64,000 nt of DNA, from positions 1 through 64,000 of the forward strand of contig NZ_OY762934.1 in assembly GCF_963667045.1 (NCBI RefSeq), read 5' to 3'. Below the pieces are notes generated by a model. That model made no database searches. It saw nothing but the letters and a program-made list of their open reading frames with translations, and had not been told where the DNA came from. Shown here one piece after another: positions 34,628 through 44,215 of the stretch; position 1 is the first letter of the stretch, and each line of letters begins with the position of its first letter. The DNA is from an uncultured Cohaesibacter sp. (GTDB taxonomy: Bacteria; Pseudomonadota; Alphaproteobacteria; Rhizobiales; Cohaesibacteraceae). A program made the translations under genes and the position numbers.

Positions 34628-35368
34628 TTACTGCTCTTTGAAGAAATACTGCCAGACGCCATTCGGGCTAATACCTAGCTGAAAATAGGTGTAACGGCCG
34701 GTGCGCAGCAGATCGGCATAGCCTGCTTCGGGGACGATCTGCGTCAGCTCAATTCTTTGCTGGTCATTGAGAGCGGCCACCGGATAGTGGGCAAAATAGG
34801 GCCAGACGAACATTTCATAAGGACTGTCGAGGCCGACCAGGACGAAGCCGCTGGCCAGAATTTTCTCCAGCGCGTTGCAGATGTCCTGATCCTTGTTGTC
34901 ATCGTGATCGGAGAGGCTTCGCAGGCGGGCAATCGGGTCTGTCAGATCTGATGCGTCCGGACCGAAGCTCGGCGGCATTTCGTTCATCTCGATTGCGCCA
35001 CGCAGGGCTTCGAGATTGTCTTCCCGACAGCCTGTTTGCAGGGCGTTGACCATGCGCCAGGCCGGCTCGGGGAGCAGGTTCAGATCGCGATATATCTCTG
35101 GTCCCTGTGGGGTGGTGGTTGAAATGGTTAGTCCGTTCTGGCTGCCGACCGGGTAGCCGTCAACGGTGCCCATCGAGGTTATCGGTGCGTCTTCGGTCGT
35201 GTAGGGCGCGCCCTGACTGGCTGCGGAAAAGTCCGGTTCCGGAATAACGCCATCAATCGTGATCCCGCTTGCCGCCACGGAAACGGGGAGCAGGGGCAGG
35301 GCCATCGCCAGTGCGAGCAGCATGGCGGAAATGGAACGGAGCGGCATCTTCAGCGTGAATTCGGACAT
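34628..35368 (-). CDS. Predicted exported protein of unknown function
   Basis: With the start at ATG 35368 the protein has a signal peptide: basic M-P-L-R-S near residue 8, then the hydrophobic core S-A-M-L-L-A-L-A-M-A-L-P-L-L-P and a likely A-A-S cleavage near residue 32. An upstream ATG at 35425 would bury this signal. The mature ~215 residues include E-P-A-W-R-M-V-N-A-L-Q-T-G-C, a helical region, and W-P-Y-F-A-H-Y-P near residue 190. From memory, similar proteins occur in Rhizobiales as conserved periplasmic proteins without a known role. Confidence 0.72.
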   Translation of the reverse strand: MSEFTLKMPLRSISAMLLALAMALPLLPVSVAASGITIDGVIPEPDFSAASQGAPYTTEDAPITSMGTVDGYPVGSQNGLTISTTTPQGPEIYRDLNLLPEPAWRMVNALQTGCREDNLEALRGAIEMNEMPPSFGPDASDLTDPIARLRSLSDHDDNKDQDICNALEKILASGFVLVGLDSPYEMFVWPYFAHYPVAALNDQQRIELTQIVPEAGYADLLRTGRYTYFQLGISPNGVWQYFFKEQ

Positions 35369-35537
35369 CGTGCCGGTGGCCTCAATGGTATGAAAGCCCC
35401 GCGCGGCGCAGATCGTTGAAGGCATGCGGTGTTTCAGGGCTTCCTCGTTTGGCCATGAGTGTCCATGCAGGCGCGTCGCTTTGCAAGGGGAAAAGGCAGT
35501 ATGCAGACGCGCTGTTCACGATCTCATCAATGGAGTG

Positions 35538-35816
35538 CTATTGCAGATTCCGGTCAAGGGTATAGTCGCCACAGAGCACACGGTTTGGCAGATCGGCGCA
35601 GAACTTTGATACGGTCTCTTCGCCGTAGGCCAGAACAAGGCTGCTGAGCGCCTGAAACAGCGCCGCATGGGCCAGGCAGTCGATGTTCATGCCATCGTCG
35701 GACGCCTGATCCCACAGATCGCCCAGAATACAGAGCGCACGCTGCTTCTGTTTGTCGAGATCCACGATTTCGAGTTCCGGGGCTGAACCTTGGTTCAAAC
35801 AGGTGCGATCAGTCAT
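35538..35816 (-). CDS. Small hypothetical protein (92 aa)
   Basis: The ATG at 35816 is chosen because GAGGAG lies about 12 bases upstream; a longer frame to 35927 lacks a site and has an atypical Ser/Arg-rich extension. The protein is acidic, mostly helical, with four cysteines (T-C-L-N, A-L-C-I, D-C-L-A, F-C-A-D). It might be cytoplasmic. It is not recognised. Confidence 0.6.
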   Translation of the reverse strand: MTDRTCLNQGSAPELEIVDLDKQKQRALCILGDLWDQASDDGMNIDCLAHAALFQALSSLVLAYGEETVSKFCADLPNRVLCGDYTLDRNLQ

Positions 35817-36033
35817 GGTTACGCGTCTCCTCGGAACACTGGTCTTATTTGTATGAGACGGCGGAGTAAAACTGCGGTGTCTGTTGAACTGTCTCAACGA
35901 GGTATGCTGCAGGTCGCCGACTCTCAAGGTCTTGATTCTTCAATCGATGACCAAGGGATATCAGATTTTGACGAGGTGCGAAGGAATTCGTTACCAAAAG
36001 GTTAAGGTTTTCCGTAGAAATTAACCTGCATGG

Positions 36034-36450
36034 TTAACGGGCGTGCTTGAGCTTCAGCGTGGTGAGCAGGGCCTGCCCTTCTTTGTGGTAGAGCTCAGTG
36101 ATCTTGCGGGCTTGCTCGTTGCAGCTCCGGTAGGTTCGGGAAAAGGTCTGGTAGCTTTTGTTGAAGCGGTCTTTCAACTGCCGGGTCCGCGAGTCGTCGG
36201 CATTCTCCGCTTCAAGCAGCGCGGCCATGTGGAAATACCAGTCTTTGGGGTCGCTCTGGTTACATAATGGATCCAGATACATGAGCGCACCGACCACGGA
36301 GCTGAGGCGGCGCAAATTCTGCTCATAGGGCGGCAGGTTGTTGTCCGCAGCCCGGGATGGCATTGCAATTTGGCTGAAGGCCAGCATCAACATCAGGATG
36401 AAGGGACGAGCCTTAGCATCAAATGTCAAGATCTGTCGCAAATTCAGCAT
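36034..36450 (-). CDS. TIGR02301-family exported protein
   Basis: The 138-residue protein has an N-terminal signal-like segment (F-I-L-M-L-M-L-A-F-S at about residues 17-27, ending in R-A-A-D). The mature part shows Y-E-Q-N-L-R-R-L-S-S-V-V-G-A-L, L-C, W-Y-F-H-M-A-A-L-L-E-A-E, F-N-K-S-Y and a C-terminal Y-R-S-C. This matches my memory of the TIGR02301 family of Rhizobiales, function unknown, with two conserved cysteines. Its start overlaps the end of parE by 32 bases, and AGGAGA precedes the ATG, so translation is probably coupled to parE. Confidence 0.75.
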   Translation of the reverse strand: MLNLRQILTFDAKARPFILMLMLAFSQIAMPSRAADNNLPPYEQNLRRLSSVVGALMYLDPLCNQSDPKDWYFHMAALLEAENADDSRTRQLKDRFNKSYQTFSRTYRSCNEQARKITELYHKEGQALLTTLKLKHAR

Positions 36451-38488
36451 TCTCCTGAATGAATTCGAAGCGTGCTTCCGGCTTGTTCCCCATCAGGCGC
36501 GTTACGACTTCCTTGGTCTGGCCCGGGACCATATCAACGATCTGCACTTTCAGCAATGTCCGGTTCTTGGGATCCATCGTTGTATCCTTGAGCTGATCCG
36601 AACGCATTTCGCCAAGGCCTTTGAAGCGGCCGATCTCGATTTTGCCCTTGCCCTTGAATTCCTTGTTGAGCAGTTCTTCCTTGTGCAGGTCGTCGCGGGC
36701 GTAGAGCGTCTTGCCGCCCTGACTGATGCGGTAGAGCGGAGGCACGGCGAGGAACAGGTGGCCGTTCAGGATCAGCTGCGGCATTTCCCGCTGGAAATAG
36801 GTGAGCAGCAGCGAGGCGATATGGGCGCCGTCGACGTCAGCATCGGTCATGATGATGATGCGGTCATAGCGCAGATCGTCATCGTTGTAATTCTTGCGCG
36901 TGCCGCAGCCAAGCGCCTGAACCAGATCGGCCAGCAGTTGATTGGCGTGCAGCTTGTCGCTGGAGGCGCTGGCGACGTTGAGGATCTTGCCGCGCAGGGG
37001 CAGGACGGCCTGTGTGGTCCGGTTGCGGGCCTGTTTGGCCGAGCCACCAGCGGAATCCCCTTCCACGATGAATAGTTCGGTATCGCCCTTGGCGTTCTGC
37101 GAGCAGTCGGCCAACTTGCCCGGCAGCCGCAGCTTGCGCACGGCGGACTTGCGGCTGACGTCCTTTTCCTTGCGGCGGCGCAGGCGTTCGTCGGCACGAT
37201 CGATGACCCATTCGAGCAGGCGGTTTGCCTGTTGTGGTGCGTTGGTCAGCCAGTGGTCGAACTGGTCGCGCAAGGCTTGTTCAACGATGCGGGTGGCGGC
37301 CATGGTTGCCAGGCGATCCTTGGTCTGGCCGACGAATTCCGGCTCGCGAATGAAGACCGAGAGCAGGGCTCCCGCGCTGGTCATCACGTCGTCGGCAGTG
37401 ATCACCGCACCCTTCTTGTTGTTGGTCAGTTCGGCGTAATTCTTGAGGCCACGCAACAGCGCTGTGCGCAGACCAGCCTCATGGGTGCCGCCTTCCGGGG
37501 TTGGCACGGTGTTGCAATAGGAGTTGAAGAATCCGTCACCACCAAACCAGCATACGGCCCACTCGACGGCACCGTGGCCGGAGGTTTTTTCGGTCCGGCC
37601 AGCAAAGATTTCCGGCGTCACCAGATTCTGCTTGCCCAGCGTTGCGGCCAGATAGTCCTTGAGGCCGTTCGGGAAGTGGAAAGTCGCCTTGGCCGGAACC
37701 TCAGGATTGTGTTCCAGCAGTTCGGGCGCGCAGTTCCAGCGAATCTCGACGCCGCCAAACAGATAGGCCTTGGAGCGGGCCATGTTGAGCAGCTGTTCGG
37801 GCTTGAAGCGAATCTTCTTGCCGAAAATCTCATGGTCGGGCTTGAAGGTGACCTTGGTGCCGCGACGGTTGTGAATGTCGCCCAGAAACTCCAGCGAGCC
37901 GGTCGGAATGCCGCGGGAAAAGCTCTGACGATAGAGCTTCTTGTTGGTGGCAACTTCAACGGACATGGTTTCGGACAGGGCGTTGACAACTGATGCACCC
38001 ACACCATGCAGACCGCCGGAGGTTTCGTAGACGGCAGAATCAAATTTGCCGCCAGCGTGCAGGGTGGTGAAAATGACTTCGAGCGCCGACTTGTTGGGGA
38101 ATTTCGGATGCGGATCAACCGGGATGCCGCGTCCGTTGTCGGTGACGGTGATCACGTTGTCCGGCAACAGTTCGACCTCGATCCAGGAAGCATAGCCTGC
38201 AACGGCCTCGTCCATGGAGTTGTCGATGATCTCGGCAAACAGATGATGCAGCGCCTTTTCGTCGGTGCCGCCGATATACATGCCGGGACGGCGACGCACG
38301 GGCTCAAGGCCTTCCAGAACCTCGATGTCGGCTGCCGTGTAGTCAGCCTTGACGCCGGGAACGGTCGGTGCCGGATTGCTCTGGGCCTGAGGCTTTGGCT
38401 TTGGGGCTTCCGCTTTGGGGGCTCTTGTGGCGGAGGCGCCGCCTTTTGGCGTTGGCACAGAGGCAAAAAGATCGTCAGACGCAGACAT
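36419..38488 (-). CDS. parE: DNA topoisomerase IV subunit B
   Basis: The 689-residue type IIA topoisomerase subunit decatenates daughter chromosomes together with ParC. After a Pro/Ala-rich N-terminal extension (residues 1-48) come the GHKL ATPase motifs E-I-I-D-N-S-M-D-E-A near 88, D-N-G-R-G-I-P near 117 and G-G-L-H-G-V-G-A-S near 158. The TOPRIM motifs are E-G-D-S-A-G-G-S-A near 476 and D-A-D-V-D-G-A-H-I near 553. The C-terminus (R-F-I-Q-E-N-A) is normal. The extended N-terminus is often seen in alphaproteobacterial ParE. A gap of 413 bases precedes the gene. Confidence 0.96.
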   Translation of the reverse strand: MSASDDLFASVPTPKGGASATRAPKAEAPKPKPQAQSNPAPTVPGVKADYTAADIEVLEGLEPVRRRPGMYIGGTDEKALHHLFAEIIDNSMDEAVAGYASWIEVELLPDNVITVTDNGRGIPVDPHPKFPNKSALEVIFTTLHAGGKFDSAVYETSGGLHGVGASVVNALSETMSVEVATNKKLYRQSFSRGIPTGSLEFLGDIHNRRGTKVTFKPDHEIFGKKIRFKPEQLLNMARSKAYLFGGVEIRWNCAPELLEHNPEVPAKATFHFPNGLKDYLAATLGKQNLVTPEIFAGRTEKTSGHGAVEWAVCWFGGDGFFNSYCNTVPTPEGGTHEAGLRTALLRGLKNYAELTNNKKGAVITADDVMTSAGALLSVFIREPEFVGQTKDRLATMAATRIVEQALRDQFDHWLTNAPQQANRLLEWVIDRADERLRRRKEKDVSRKSAVRKLRLPGKLADCSQNAKGDTELFIVEGDSAGGSAKQARNRTTQAVLPLRGKILNVASASSDKLHANQLLADLVQALGCGTRKNYNDDDLRYDRIIIMTDADVDGAHIASLLLTYFQREMPQLILNGHLFLAVPPLYRISQGGKTLYARDDLHKEELLNKEFKGKGKIEIGRFKGLGEMRSDQLKDTTMDPKNRTLLKVQIVDMVPGQTKEVVTRLMGNKPEARFEFIQENAEFATDLDI

Positions 38489-38901
38489 GGACTACTCTTG
38501 GGTTCCGACAGGACAATTCCGGTTTGGCAACGAATGTGTTGGACGTCGCCAATTCCTTCAGTTCGGTCTTAACAGTTTCCGGGCTGTTCGCAAGCCAAAT
38601 GATGCGCTCTAAACCGCGCGAATCAGGCTCATATTCGTTTTCACAATGTCTTCAGCAATGCCTTTCCGGTCAAGAGGTCGTGACAAGGAAATGTGTAACG
38701 CGCCGCGAATTCGGCGGAAAACAGGGACGTTTCGCGCGCTGATCTGCACGGAATCCGAGAGGCAGGCCTCGGCTGGTCGGGCAGCTTCATTCCTTCGGGA
38801 TCATTCGCTCTTGGAAGGCAGAGTTTTGTGTTATGGTTAATCTTTGTTAACCATTGAGACGGTAGATTTGAGCCAATGGGGACAGAGCAAACGGAATATT
38901 C
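38489..38901 (+). promoter_or_regulatory. Intergenic region between parE and a small ORF, with a CtrA-like site
   Basis: No gene is supported in these 413 bases. Near the right end an inverted repeat atggttaa-tctttg-ttaaccat (38833-38854) includes TTAA-N6-TTAAC, close to the CtrA box TTAA-N7-TTAA of alphaproteobacteria. It lies 48 bases before the ATG at 38902. The one-base spacing difference makes the assignment tentative. Confidence 0.35.
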
Positions 38902-39075
38902 ATGAAACAGGTTGAAGCCGAAATAGACAATCTGCGAGCGTCCGTGTTCGAGCTGAAGTCGAGCCTTTACCGGGCTGACCGTGCACGTGCGCGCTATCAG
39001 CATGTTTCCGGCATGTCTCCGTGGCTCAATGCGACGGCAACCTGTTTCCTTGCGCTGTTTTTCCTGCTGCTGTAG
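38902..39075 (+). CDS. Small coiled-coil, tail-anchored membrane protein (57 aa)
   Basis: ATG 38902 opens a 57-codon frame: K-Q-V-E-A-E-I-D-N-L-R-A-S-V-F-E-L-K (coiled-coil pattern), then a basic stretch R-A-D-R-A-R-A-R-Y, then a C-terminal hydrophobic helix A-T-A-T-C-F-L-A-L-F-F-L-L-L, ending TAG at 39073-39075. The order of heptads, basic linker and membrane tail is what a real small membrane protein would show. The ribosome binding site is weak. Function unknown. Confidence 0.5.
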   Translation: MKQVEAEIDNLRASVFELKSSLYRADRARARYQHVSGMSPWLNATATCFLALFFLLL

Positions 39076-39136
39076 CAAGCTCGGCCCTCCTTGCTGGTCT
39101 TGACGCCCTGCAAACAGAACAGGTTCTGATTCCCTC

Positions 39137-39724
39137 ATGCTGGTTCGATATCTCATTTGCCCTGAGGTCGCCGCCGATGTCGAACGCGCTGAGTCGGAAC
39201 AGATGCTTAGCAATCTGGCAATCGAGCAGCTTGAGACTTTTGCCCGTAGCGGTGCGCTCACGGGGACAAGTCATATCTTTACCAGTGACTGGCAGGGGGC
39301 ACGACAGGCCGGGAGTATTCTTGCCGACCATCTAGCGGTGCGACCCGTAGCCGACCCCGACATGAATGAGTGCGAAACCATGGTCATCGCTCCCGTAGCG
39401 AAGCGAGGAGTGTTCGATCGCATAGGCCAGGTTTTTGCCAAACCCTCATCCGGGCAGCGGGAGGGCGGGGAGACGGCACAGGATGCGCAGGACAGGATCG
39501 CGGCTGCCTATCTTCTTGCCATGGAGCAGGTGATTGCCCGCGGCATGCGCGGTGATGTGCTGTTTGTCGGTCATGGCCGGATTGGCGCGCTGCTGCAATG
39601 CCATCTAACCGGACAGTCCATCGGCTCGCAGGCGGTTGCACCATCGCCGGGACACCATTTCGCCTATGACTGGGGCGCGCGCAAGATGCTGCACTCTTGG
39701 CGACCGCTAGACTCTGCCAGCTGA
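39137..39724 (+). CDS. Histidine phosphatase-like protein with altered active-site start
   Basis: The 195-residue protein has the order of motifs of the histidine phosphatase (phosphoglycerate mutase-like) family. A first strand L-V-R-Y-L-I-C-P lies where R-H-G is expected, F-T-S-D-W-Q-G-A-R-Q-A-G near residue 49 corresponds to the S-x-x-x-R-A-x-Q-T segment, M-N-E-C-E is near 76, and V-G-H-G-R-I-G-A-L near residue 147 supplies the second His. The catalytic first His is replaced (R-Y instead of R-H-G), so classic phosphatase activity is unlikely. It may be a binding protein or a decayed enzyme. Confidence 0.7.
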   Translation: MLVRYLICPEVAADVERAESEQMLSNLAIEQLETFARSGALTGTSHIFTSDWQGARQAGSILADHLAVRPVADPDMNECETMVIAPVAKRGVFDRIGQVFAKPSSGQREGGETAQDAQDRIAAAYLLAMEQVIARGMRGDVLFVGHGRIGALLQCHLTGQSIGSQAVAPSPGHHFAYDWGARKMLHSWRPLDSAS

Positions 39725-39844
39725 TTTAGTCCATCGATTGTCAGAAGTGAGCAGAGTTGTATCCGAATCATGGTGCGTTTTTGCCAAAACCCGATTTGGG
39801 TGATCCACGCCGGACCCTCTGCGGAACTGGAGCAGGCAAAAGAA

Positions 39845-39867
39845 AAGGGCCGGTGAAACCGGCCCTT
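39845..39867. terminator. Terminator after glnA
   Basis: The perfect 10-base arms aagggccggt and accggccctt flank a 3-base loop. On the minus strand a T-rich stretch follows, as expected downstream of glnA. Confidence 0.88.
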
Positions 39868-39892
39868 CGCGTAATGCTTTAACAGACTGGGA

Positions 39893-41302
39893 TTAGCAGC
39901 TGTAGTACATCAGGAATTCAACCGGATGCGGGGTGTGTTCGAACAGCTGGATTTCTTCTTCCTTCAGTTCGATGTAGCCAGCGATCTGGTCTTTGGTGAA
40001 CACGTCGCCAGCAAGCAGGAAGTCGCTATCAGCTTTGAGTTCTTCAAGAGCTTCACGCAGGGAACCGCAAACGGTTGGGATACCTTCGAGTTCTTCTGGT
40101 GGCAGATCGTAGAGGTTCTTGTCCATAGCTTCACCCGGATGGATCTTGTTCTTGATGCCGTCAAGACCAGCCATCAGCAGAGCTGCAAAGCAGAGATACG
40201 GGTTGGCGGACGGATCCGGGAAGCGGGCTTCAACGCGTTTTGCCTTCGGAGAATCGGTCCAAGGAATACGGATGCAGCCAGAACGGTTGCGTGCGGAATA
40301 GGCACGAAGAACCGGAGCTTCAAAGCCCGGGATCAGGCGCTTGTAGGAGTTGGTGGACGGGTTGGTGAAAGCGTTCAGGGCTTTCGCATGTTTCAGGATA
40401 CCACCGATGAAGTATAGGGCTTCGTCGGACAGATCGGCATATTTGTCGCCAGCGAAGAGTGGCTTGCCGTCTTTCCAGATGGACATGTTGCAGTGCATGC
40501 CGGTGCCGTTGTCGCCATAGATCGGCTTAGGCATGAAGGTAGCGGACTTGCCGTATGCCTGTGCAACGTTGTGGATCACATACTTGTATTTCTGCAGCTC
40601 GTCGCCCTGTTTAGTCAGGCTGCCGAAAATCAGGCCCAGTTCGTGCTGGCAAGAAGCCACTTCGTGGTGATGCTTGTCAACTTTCATGCCGAGAGATTTC
40701 ATGGTGGAAAGCATCTCGGAGCGCATGTCCTGAGCGTAGTCGGTCGGGTTTACCGGGAAGTAGCCACCCTTGACGCCGGGACGATGACCGGTGTTGCCGG
40801 ATTCGTATTCGGTGTCGGTGTTCCAAGCTGCGTCAGCTGCGTCAACTTCGTAGGAAACCTTGTTCATGGTGTTGGAATAACGAACGTCGTCGAAGATGAA
40901 GAATTCAGCTTCAGGACCGAAGTATGCAACGTCGCCGATACCGGTTGCTTTCAGGTAAGCTTCGGCTTTCAGAGCGGTGCCGCGCGGGTCGCGTTCGTAA
41001 GGAGCGCCGGTGTCCGGCTCAACAACAGAGCAGTGAATGCAGAGGGTCTTTTCAGCGTAGAACGGATCGATGTAAGCGCTGTCGCAGTCTGGCATCAGCT
41101 TCATATCGGAAGCTTCGATAGATTTCCAGCCGGCGATAGAGGAACCGTCAAACATGAAGCCTTCTTCGAGGAAGTCTTCATCGACCTGGTCTTCGATTAC
41201 GGTTACGTGCTGCAATTTACCGCGAGGGTCGGTAAAACGGATGTCAACATATTTGACTTCCTGCTCTGAGATCAATTTGACGATTTCAGCTGCTGTGGTC
41301 AT
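39893..41302 (-). CDS. glnA: Glutamine synthetase type I
   Basis: The 469-residue enzyme makes glutamine from glutamate, ammonia and ATP and forms a cytoplasmic dodecamer. Motifs are F-D-G-S-S-I-A-G-W near residue 50, E-A-E-F-F-I-F near 130, N-G-T-G-M-H-C-N near 265, [10 protein letters not shown] near 320 and the adenylylation site segment K-N-L-Y-D-L-P-P near 397, which includes the target Tyr. The ATG at 41302 is chosen because AAGGA lies upstream and it gives the family N-terminus. It follows glnB by 151 bases in the same direction, so the two form the glnBA operon, with P-II controlling GlnA through adenylylation. Confidence 0.97.
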   Translation of the reverse strand: MTTAAEIVKLISEQEVKYVDIRFTDPRGKLQHVTVIEDQVDEDFLEEGFMFDGSSIAGWKSIEASDMKLMPDCDSAYIDPFYAEKTLCIHCSVVEPDTGAPYERDPRGTALKAEAYLKATGIGDVAYFGPEAEFFIFDDVRYSNTMNKVSYEVDAADAAWNTDTEYESGNTGHRPGVKGGYFPVNPTDYAQDMRSEMLSTMKSLGMKVDKHHHEVASCQHELGLIFGSLTKQGDELQKYKYVIHNVAQAYGKSATFMPKPIYGDNGTGMHCNMSIWKDGKPLFAGDKYADLSDEALYFIGGILKHAKALNAFTNPSTNSYKRLIPGFEAPVLRAYSARNRSGCIRIPWTDSPKAKRVEARFPDPSANPYLCFAALLMAGLDGIKNKIHPGEAMDKNLYDLPPEELEGIPTVCGSLREALEELKADSDFLLAGDVFTKDQIAGYIELKEEEIQLFEHTPHPVEFLMYYSC

Positions 41303-41426
41303 TCCAGTATCCTTTACTGTCTGTGAAATTGGAAAAGGGAAGACGTCTTGCACTCCGTTCTTTCCATTTCCCGACTTTTTGTCTCAACTGTTTCCCTGGA
41401 AGGTGATTGTAAAAGCCCCGGCAGGG

Positions 41427-41444
41427 AAGGCCGAAGGCTTCCTT
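41427..41444. repeat. Stem-loop between glnB and glnA
   Basis: The sequence ggaaggccgaaggcttcc folds into a stem with one bulged base and a GAA loop on the plus-strand reading. On the transcribed minus strand it lies just after glnB and may dampen read-through or protect the glnB message. It has no adjacent T-run. Confidence 0.45.
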
Positions 41445-41453
41445 GTCTCTGAA

Positions 41454-41831
<378 letters not shown>

Positions 41832-41961
41832 CTAAATCCGAACCCGGGACTTCGCCAGTTTCCTCACCGCTCTCTCCCTGGTCAAATCTTGAGCCGGATT
41901 GACTGCTGCTTCAGGTGTCTTTGCGGGACATCGTCCGCCGCTTTCCGGTCAGTGAAATTTT

Positions 41962-41978
41962 ATGCATTCTATGTGCCA
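41962..41978 (-). promoter_or_regulatory. Sigma-54 type promoter for glnB-glnA
   Basis: On the minus strand the sequence TGGCACATAGAATGCAT matches the sigma-54 consensus TGGCAC-N5-TTGCA at 10 of 11 fixed bases, with the essential GG and GC correctly spaced. It would place the transcript start near 41952, giving a leader of about 160 bases before glnB. This fits known NtrC control of glnBA in alphaproteobacteria. Confidence 0.65.
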
Positions 41979-42556
41979 AATCTGTTGCTCGAAATAAAAG
42001 CAGGAAATCCGCGAATTCGCCAGTCCCCAAGGGTCGAATTTTGAGGCATTTTGGGGAAATGAAATGGTGTAAAAATAGGCAATTGACTTTATTTTGTGCA
42101 TAGGTGTGTCTGTCTGGGTGTCGCTTCACTTTGGGCCTATGGTCACTTTTAGGTCACTTTCGCCGAAATCTTGCTGCTTTTGCATAATATCGAGGCATAA
42201 ATTGTCGCAGCTCGTTGCGTGTATTTACCTATTGTTAATCCGGTGTTTCTGGTTGTCGGGTGTCACTTGTGAACGCCTGTTTCGGAGTCTGATTTTCCCC
42301 CTCTGACGAGCGGCTGCTGGCTGGTTGGTGCAAGACACTTGGGGGTATCGTCGCTTGCGAGCGGCAAATGACAGACAATCGTGCGTCGGGCGATTGTCGT
42401 TTTCCGGTTGAGGTTATAGATTTTCATGACTGTCAGCTGCTTCGCGTGCTGCGTCGTCATCAGTTTTTATCGTGCCTTGGTTGGTGCTGTTCACAGGGCT
42501 CCGTTCGAGAGCGATGAACAGAAAGCCGGTTCGTCTTTTTAAAGGAATTGCCCGTC
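41979..42556. other. Gene-free region between the glnB promoter and nnr
   Basis: No coding frame is convincing here. It should contain enhancer sites for the sigma-54 promoter, but I see no clean NtrC palindrome; sequence near 42330 (ggttggtgcaag) is only a half-site. It should also carry the promoter of the divergent nnr gene, which has AAAGGA at 42541-42546. Confidence 0.4.
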
Positions 42557-44215
42557 ATGGCTGAAATGAAAGAAAACGCTGTTGAAATCCTTACGCCCGC
42601 ACAGATGGGGCGGGCGGATCGCCTGACCATTGAAGGGGGCGTGGACGGATATCTGTTGATGGAAACGGCAGGTCAGGCGGTGGCAACGGCGGCGATTGAC
42701 CTTCTGGAAAGAAAGACGGGATCGGGGGCTTCCGGCATGGTCTGTATCCTGTGTGGGCCGGGAAACAATGGAGGCGACGGGTTTGTTGCGGCTCAGTTGC
42801 TGGAAGAAGAAGGCTGGAGTGTCATCATTGGCTGTTCGGTGGATGTCGAGGACCTCAAGGGCGATGCACAGCGGGCAGCGGAAGAATGGGGCGATGAGGT
42901 TTATGGCCTCTCCGCCAGTCTCTGGGATGATTCGGACATCATCATTGATGCTTTGTTTGGTGCCGGGCTGGATCGGCCGATCACGGGCGAACTTGCCGAT
43001 CTGATCGACGCCGTCAACCAAAGCGGGTTGCCGGTGTTGTCTGTCGATCTGCCCAGCGGTGTTGAGGGGGCAAGCGGCCAGATTGGCGGGGCGGCGGTCA
43101 GAGCCGATCAAACCGTGACTTTCTTCCGCAAGAAACCTGCCCATGTGCTTTATCCGGGCAAGGCGCTTTGTGGTCGTCTGCTTGTCGCTGATATTGGTAT
43201 AGAGGACACTGTTCTTGAAGAAACCGGATGCTGTGCGTTTGAAAATGCGCCAACCCTGTGGCTGGGCAACTGGCCAGAAGCGTTGAAGCCGCTTGAAGTC
43301 ATTCAGGCAGAGCGTCTGGCCGATCACAAATTCCACCGTGGCCATTGTGTTGTCCTGTCGGGAGATGCTCTGCACAGCGGAGCCGCCCGGCTGGCGGCAC
43401 GCGCGGCGCTGAGGGCAGGGGCGGGGCTGGTGACGCTGGCGCCGCCTGTGGACTCGGCGCTGGCTGTTGCGGCGCAAGTGACCTCCATCATGGTGGAGCC
43501 GCTGAAGGATGCCGATTCTCTTGATGACATTTTCGCCCGCAGGGATTGTGATGTTCTCGTGGCTGGCCCTGCGCTCGGTCTGGCCGAGGCGCAGCATGTG
43601 CTCATCCGGAATGTGCTGGGCCTTGATATGGGCGTGGTGCTGGATGCTGATGCAATCACTTGCTTTGCCGATGGGGTTGCAAGTGGTGACTTCAGCTTCG
43701 AGATGATGAAGGACAGCCCTGCGGCCCGGTCTGGTCGTCTGGTGCTGACGCCACATGAGGGCGAGTTTGCTCGCCTGTTCCCGGATCTGTCCTATCGCAT
43801 GCGGGAAGAGAAAAGACTGTCGAAGCTCGATTGCGCTCTTGCTGCGGCGCAGATGTGCGGTGCTGTCATCGTCCTCAAGGGTGCTGATACGGTGGTTGCA
43901 AGCCCGGACGGCTATGGTGTCATCCATTCACAGGGCGTTCCCTATCTGGCAACGGCTGGTAGCGGCGACGTGCTGGCGGGGATTGTTGGTGGCCTGATGG
44001 TGCAGGGAATGCCGACACTCGATTCTGCCTGTGCCGGGGTCTGGCTGCACAGTCAGGCGGGCATGATGCTCGGGCCGGGGCTCATTTCCGAAGACATCAT
44101 CGAGGCCCTGCCCAAGGTCTATGAAGCCTTGTTTGATGATTATGATGCAGACGGCGGCGATGGTCCCGATCTCGATGCCTATATTGGCGATGGCGACGAA
44201 GACGATGATGATTGA
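42557..44215 (+). CDS. nnr: Bifunctional NAD(P)H-hydrate epimerase/dehydratase
   Basis: The 552-residue protein fuses two repair enzymes. The N-terminal epimerase domain (YjeF_N, about residues 12-225) shows G-P-G-N-N-G-G-D-G-F near 72 and D-A-L-F-G-A-G-L near 131. The C-terminal ADP/ATP-dependent dehydratase domain (YjeF_C/NnrD, about 235-520) shows D-A-D-A-I near 360, T-P-H-E-G-E-F near 396 and G-S-G-D-V-L-A-G near 467. Together they restore hydrated NADH and NADPH. The start is ATG 42557 with AAAGGA 10 bases upstream. A highly acidic C-terminal tail (about 30 residues of Asp/Gly/Glu) is unusual. Confidence 0.94.
   Translation: MAEMKENAVEILTPAQMGRADRLTIEGGVDGYLLMETAGQAVATAAIDLLERKTGSGASGMVCILCGPGNNGGDGFVAAQLLEEEGWSVIIGCSVDVEDLKGDAQRAAEEWGDEVYGLSASLWDDSDIIIDALFGAGLDRPITGELADLIDAVNQSGLPVLSVDLPSGVEGASGQIGGAAVRADQTVTFFRKKPAHVLYPGKALCGRLLVADIGIEDTVLEETGCCAFENAPTLWLGNWPEALKPLEVIQAERLADHKFHRGHCVVLSGDALHSGAARLAARAALRAGAGLVTLAPPVDSALAVAAQVTSIMVEPLKDADSLDDIFARRDCDVLVAGPALGLAEAQHVLIRNVLGLDMGVVLDADAITCFADGVASGDFSFEMMKDSPAARSGRLVLTPHEGEFARLFPDLSYRMREEKRLSKLDCALAAAQMCGAVIVLKGADTVVASPDGYGVIHSQGVPYLATAGSGDVLAGIVGGLMVQGMPTLDSACAGVWLHSQAGMMLGPGLISEDIIEALPKVYEALFDDYDADGGDGPDLDAYIGDGDEDDDD

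Noticed and set aside
38641-39261. 206-codon minus-strand frame behind parE
   Set aside because: Composition is not protein-like, there is no ribosome binding site, and it overlaps two better plus-strand genes.
42325-42340. Possible NtrC binding site (ggttggtgcaag)
   Set aside because: Only a half-site is visible, without the symmetric partner at the right spacing.
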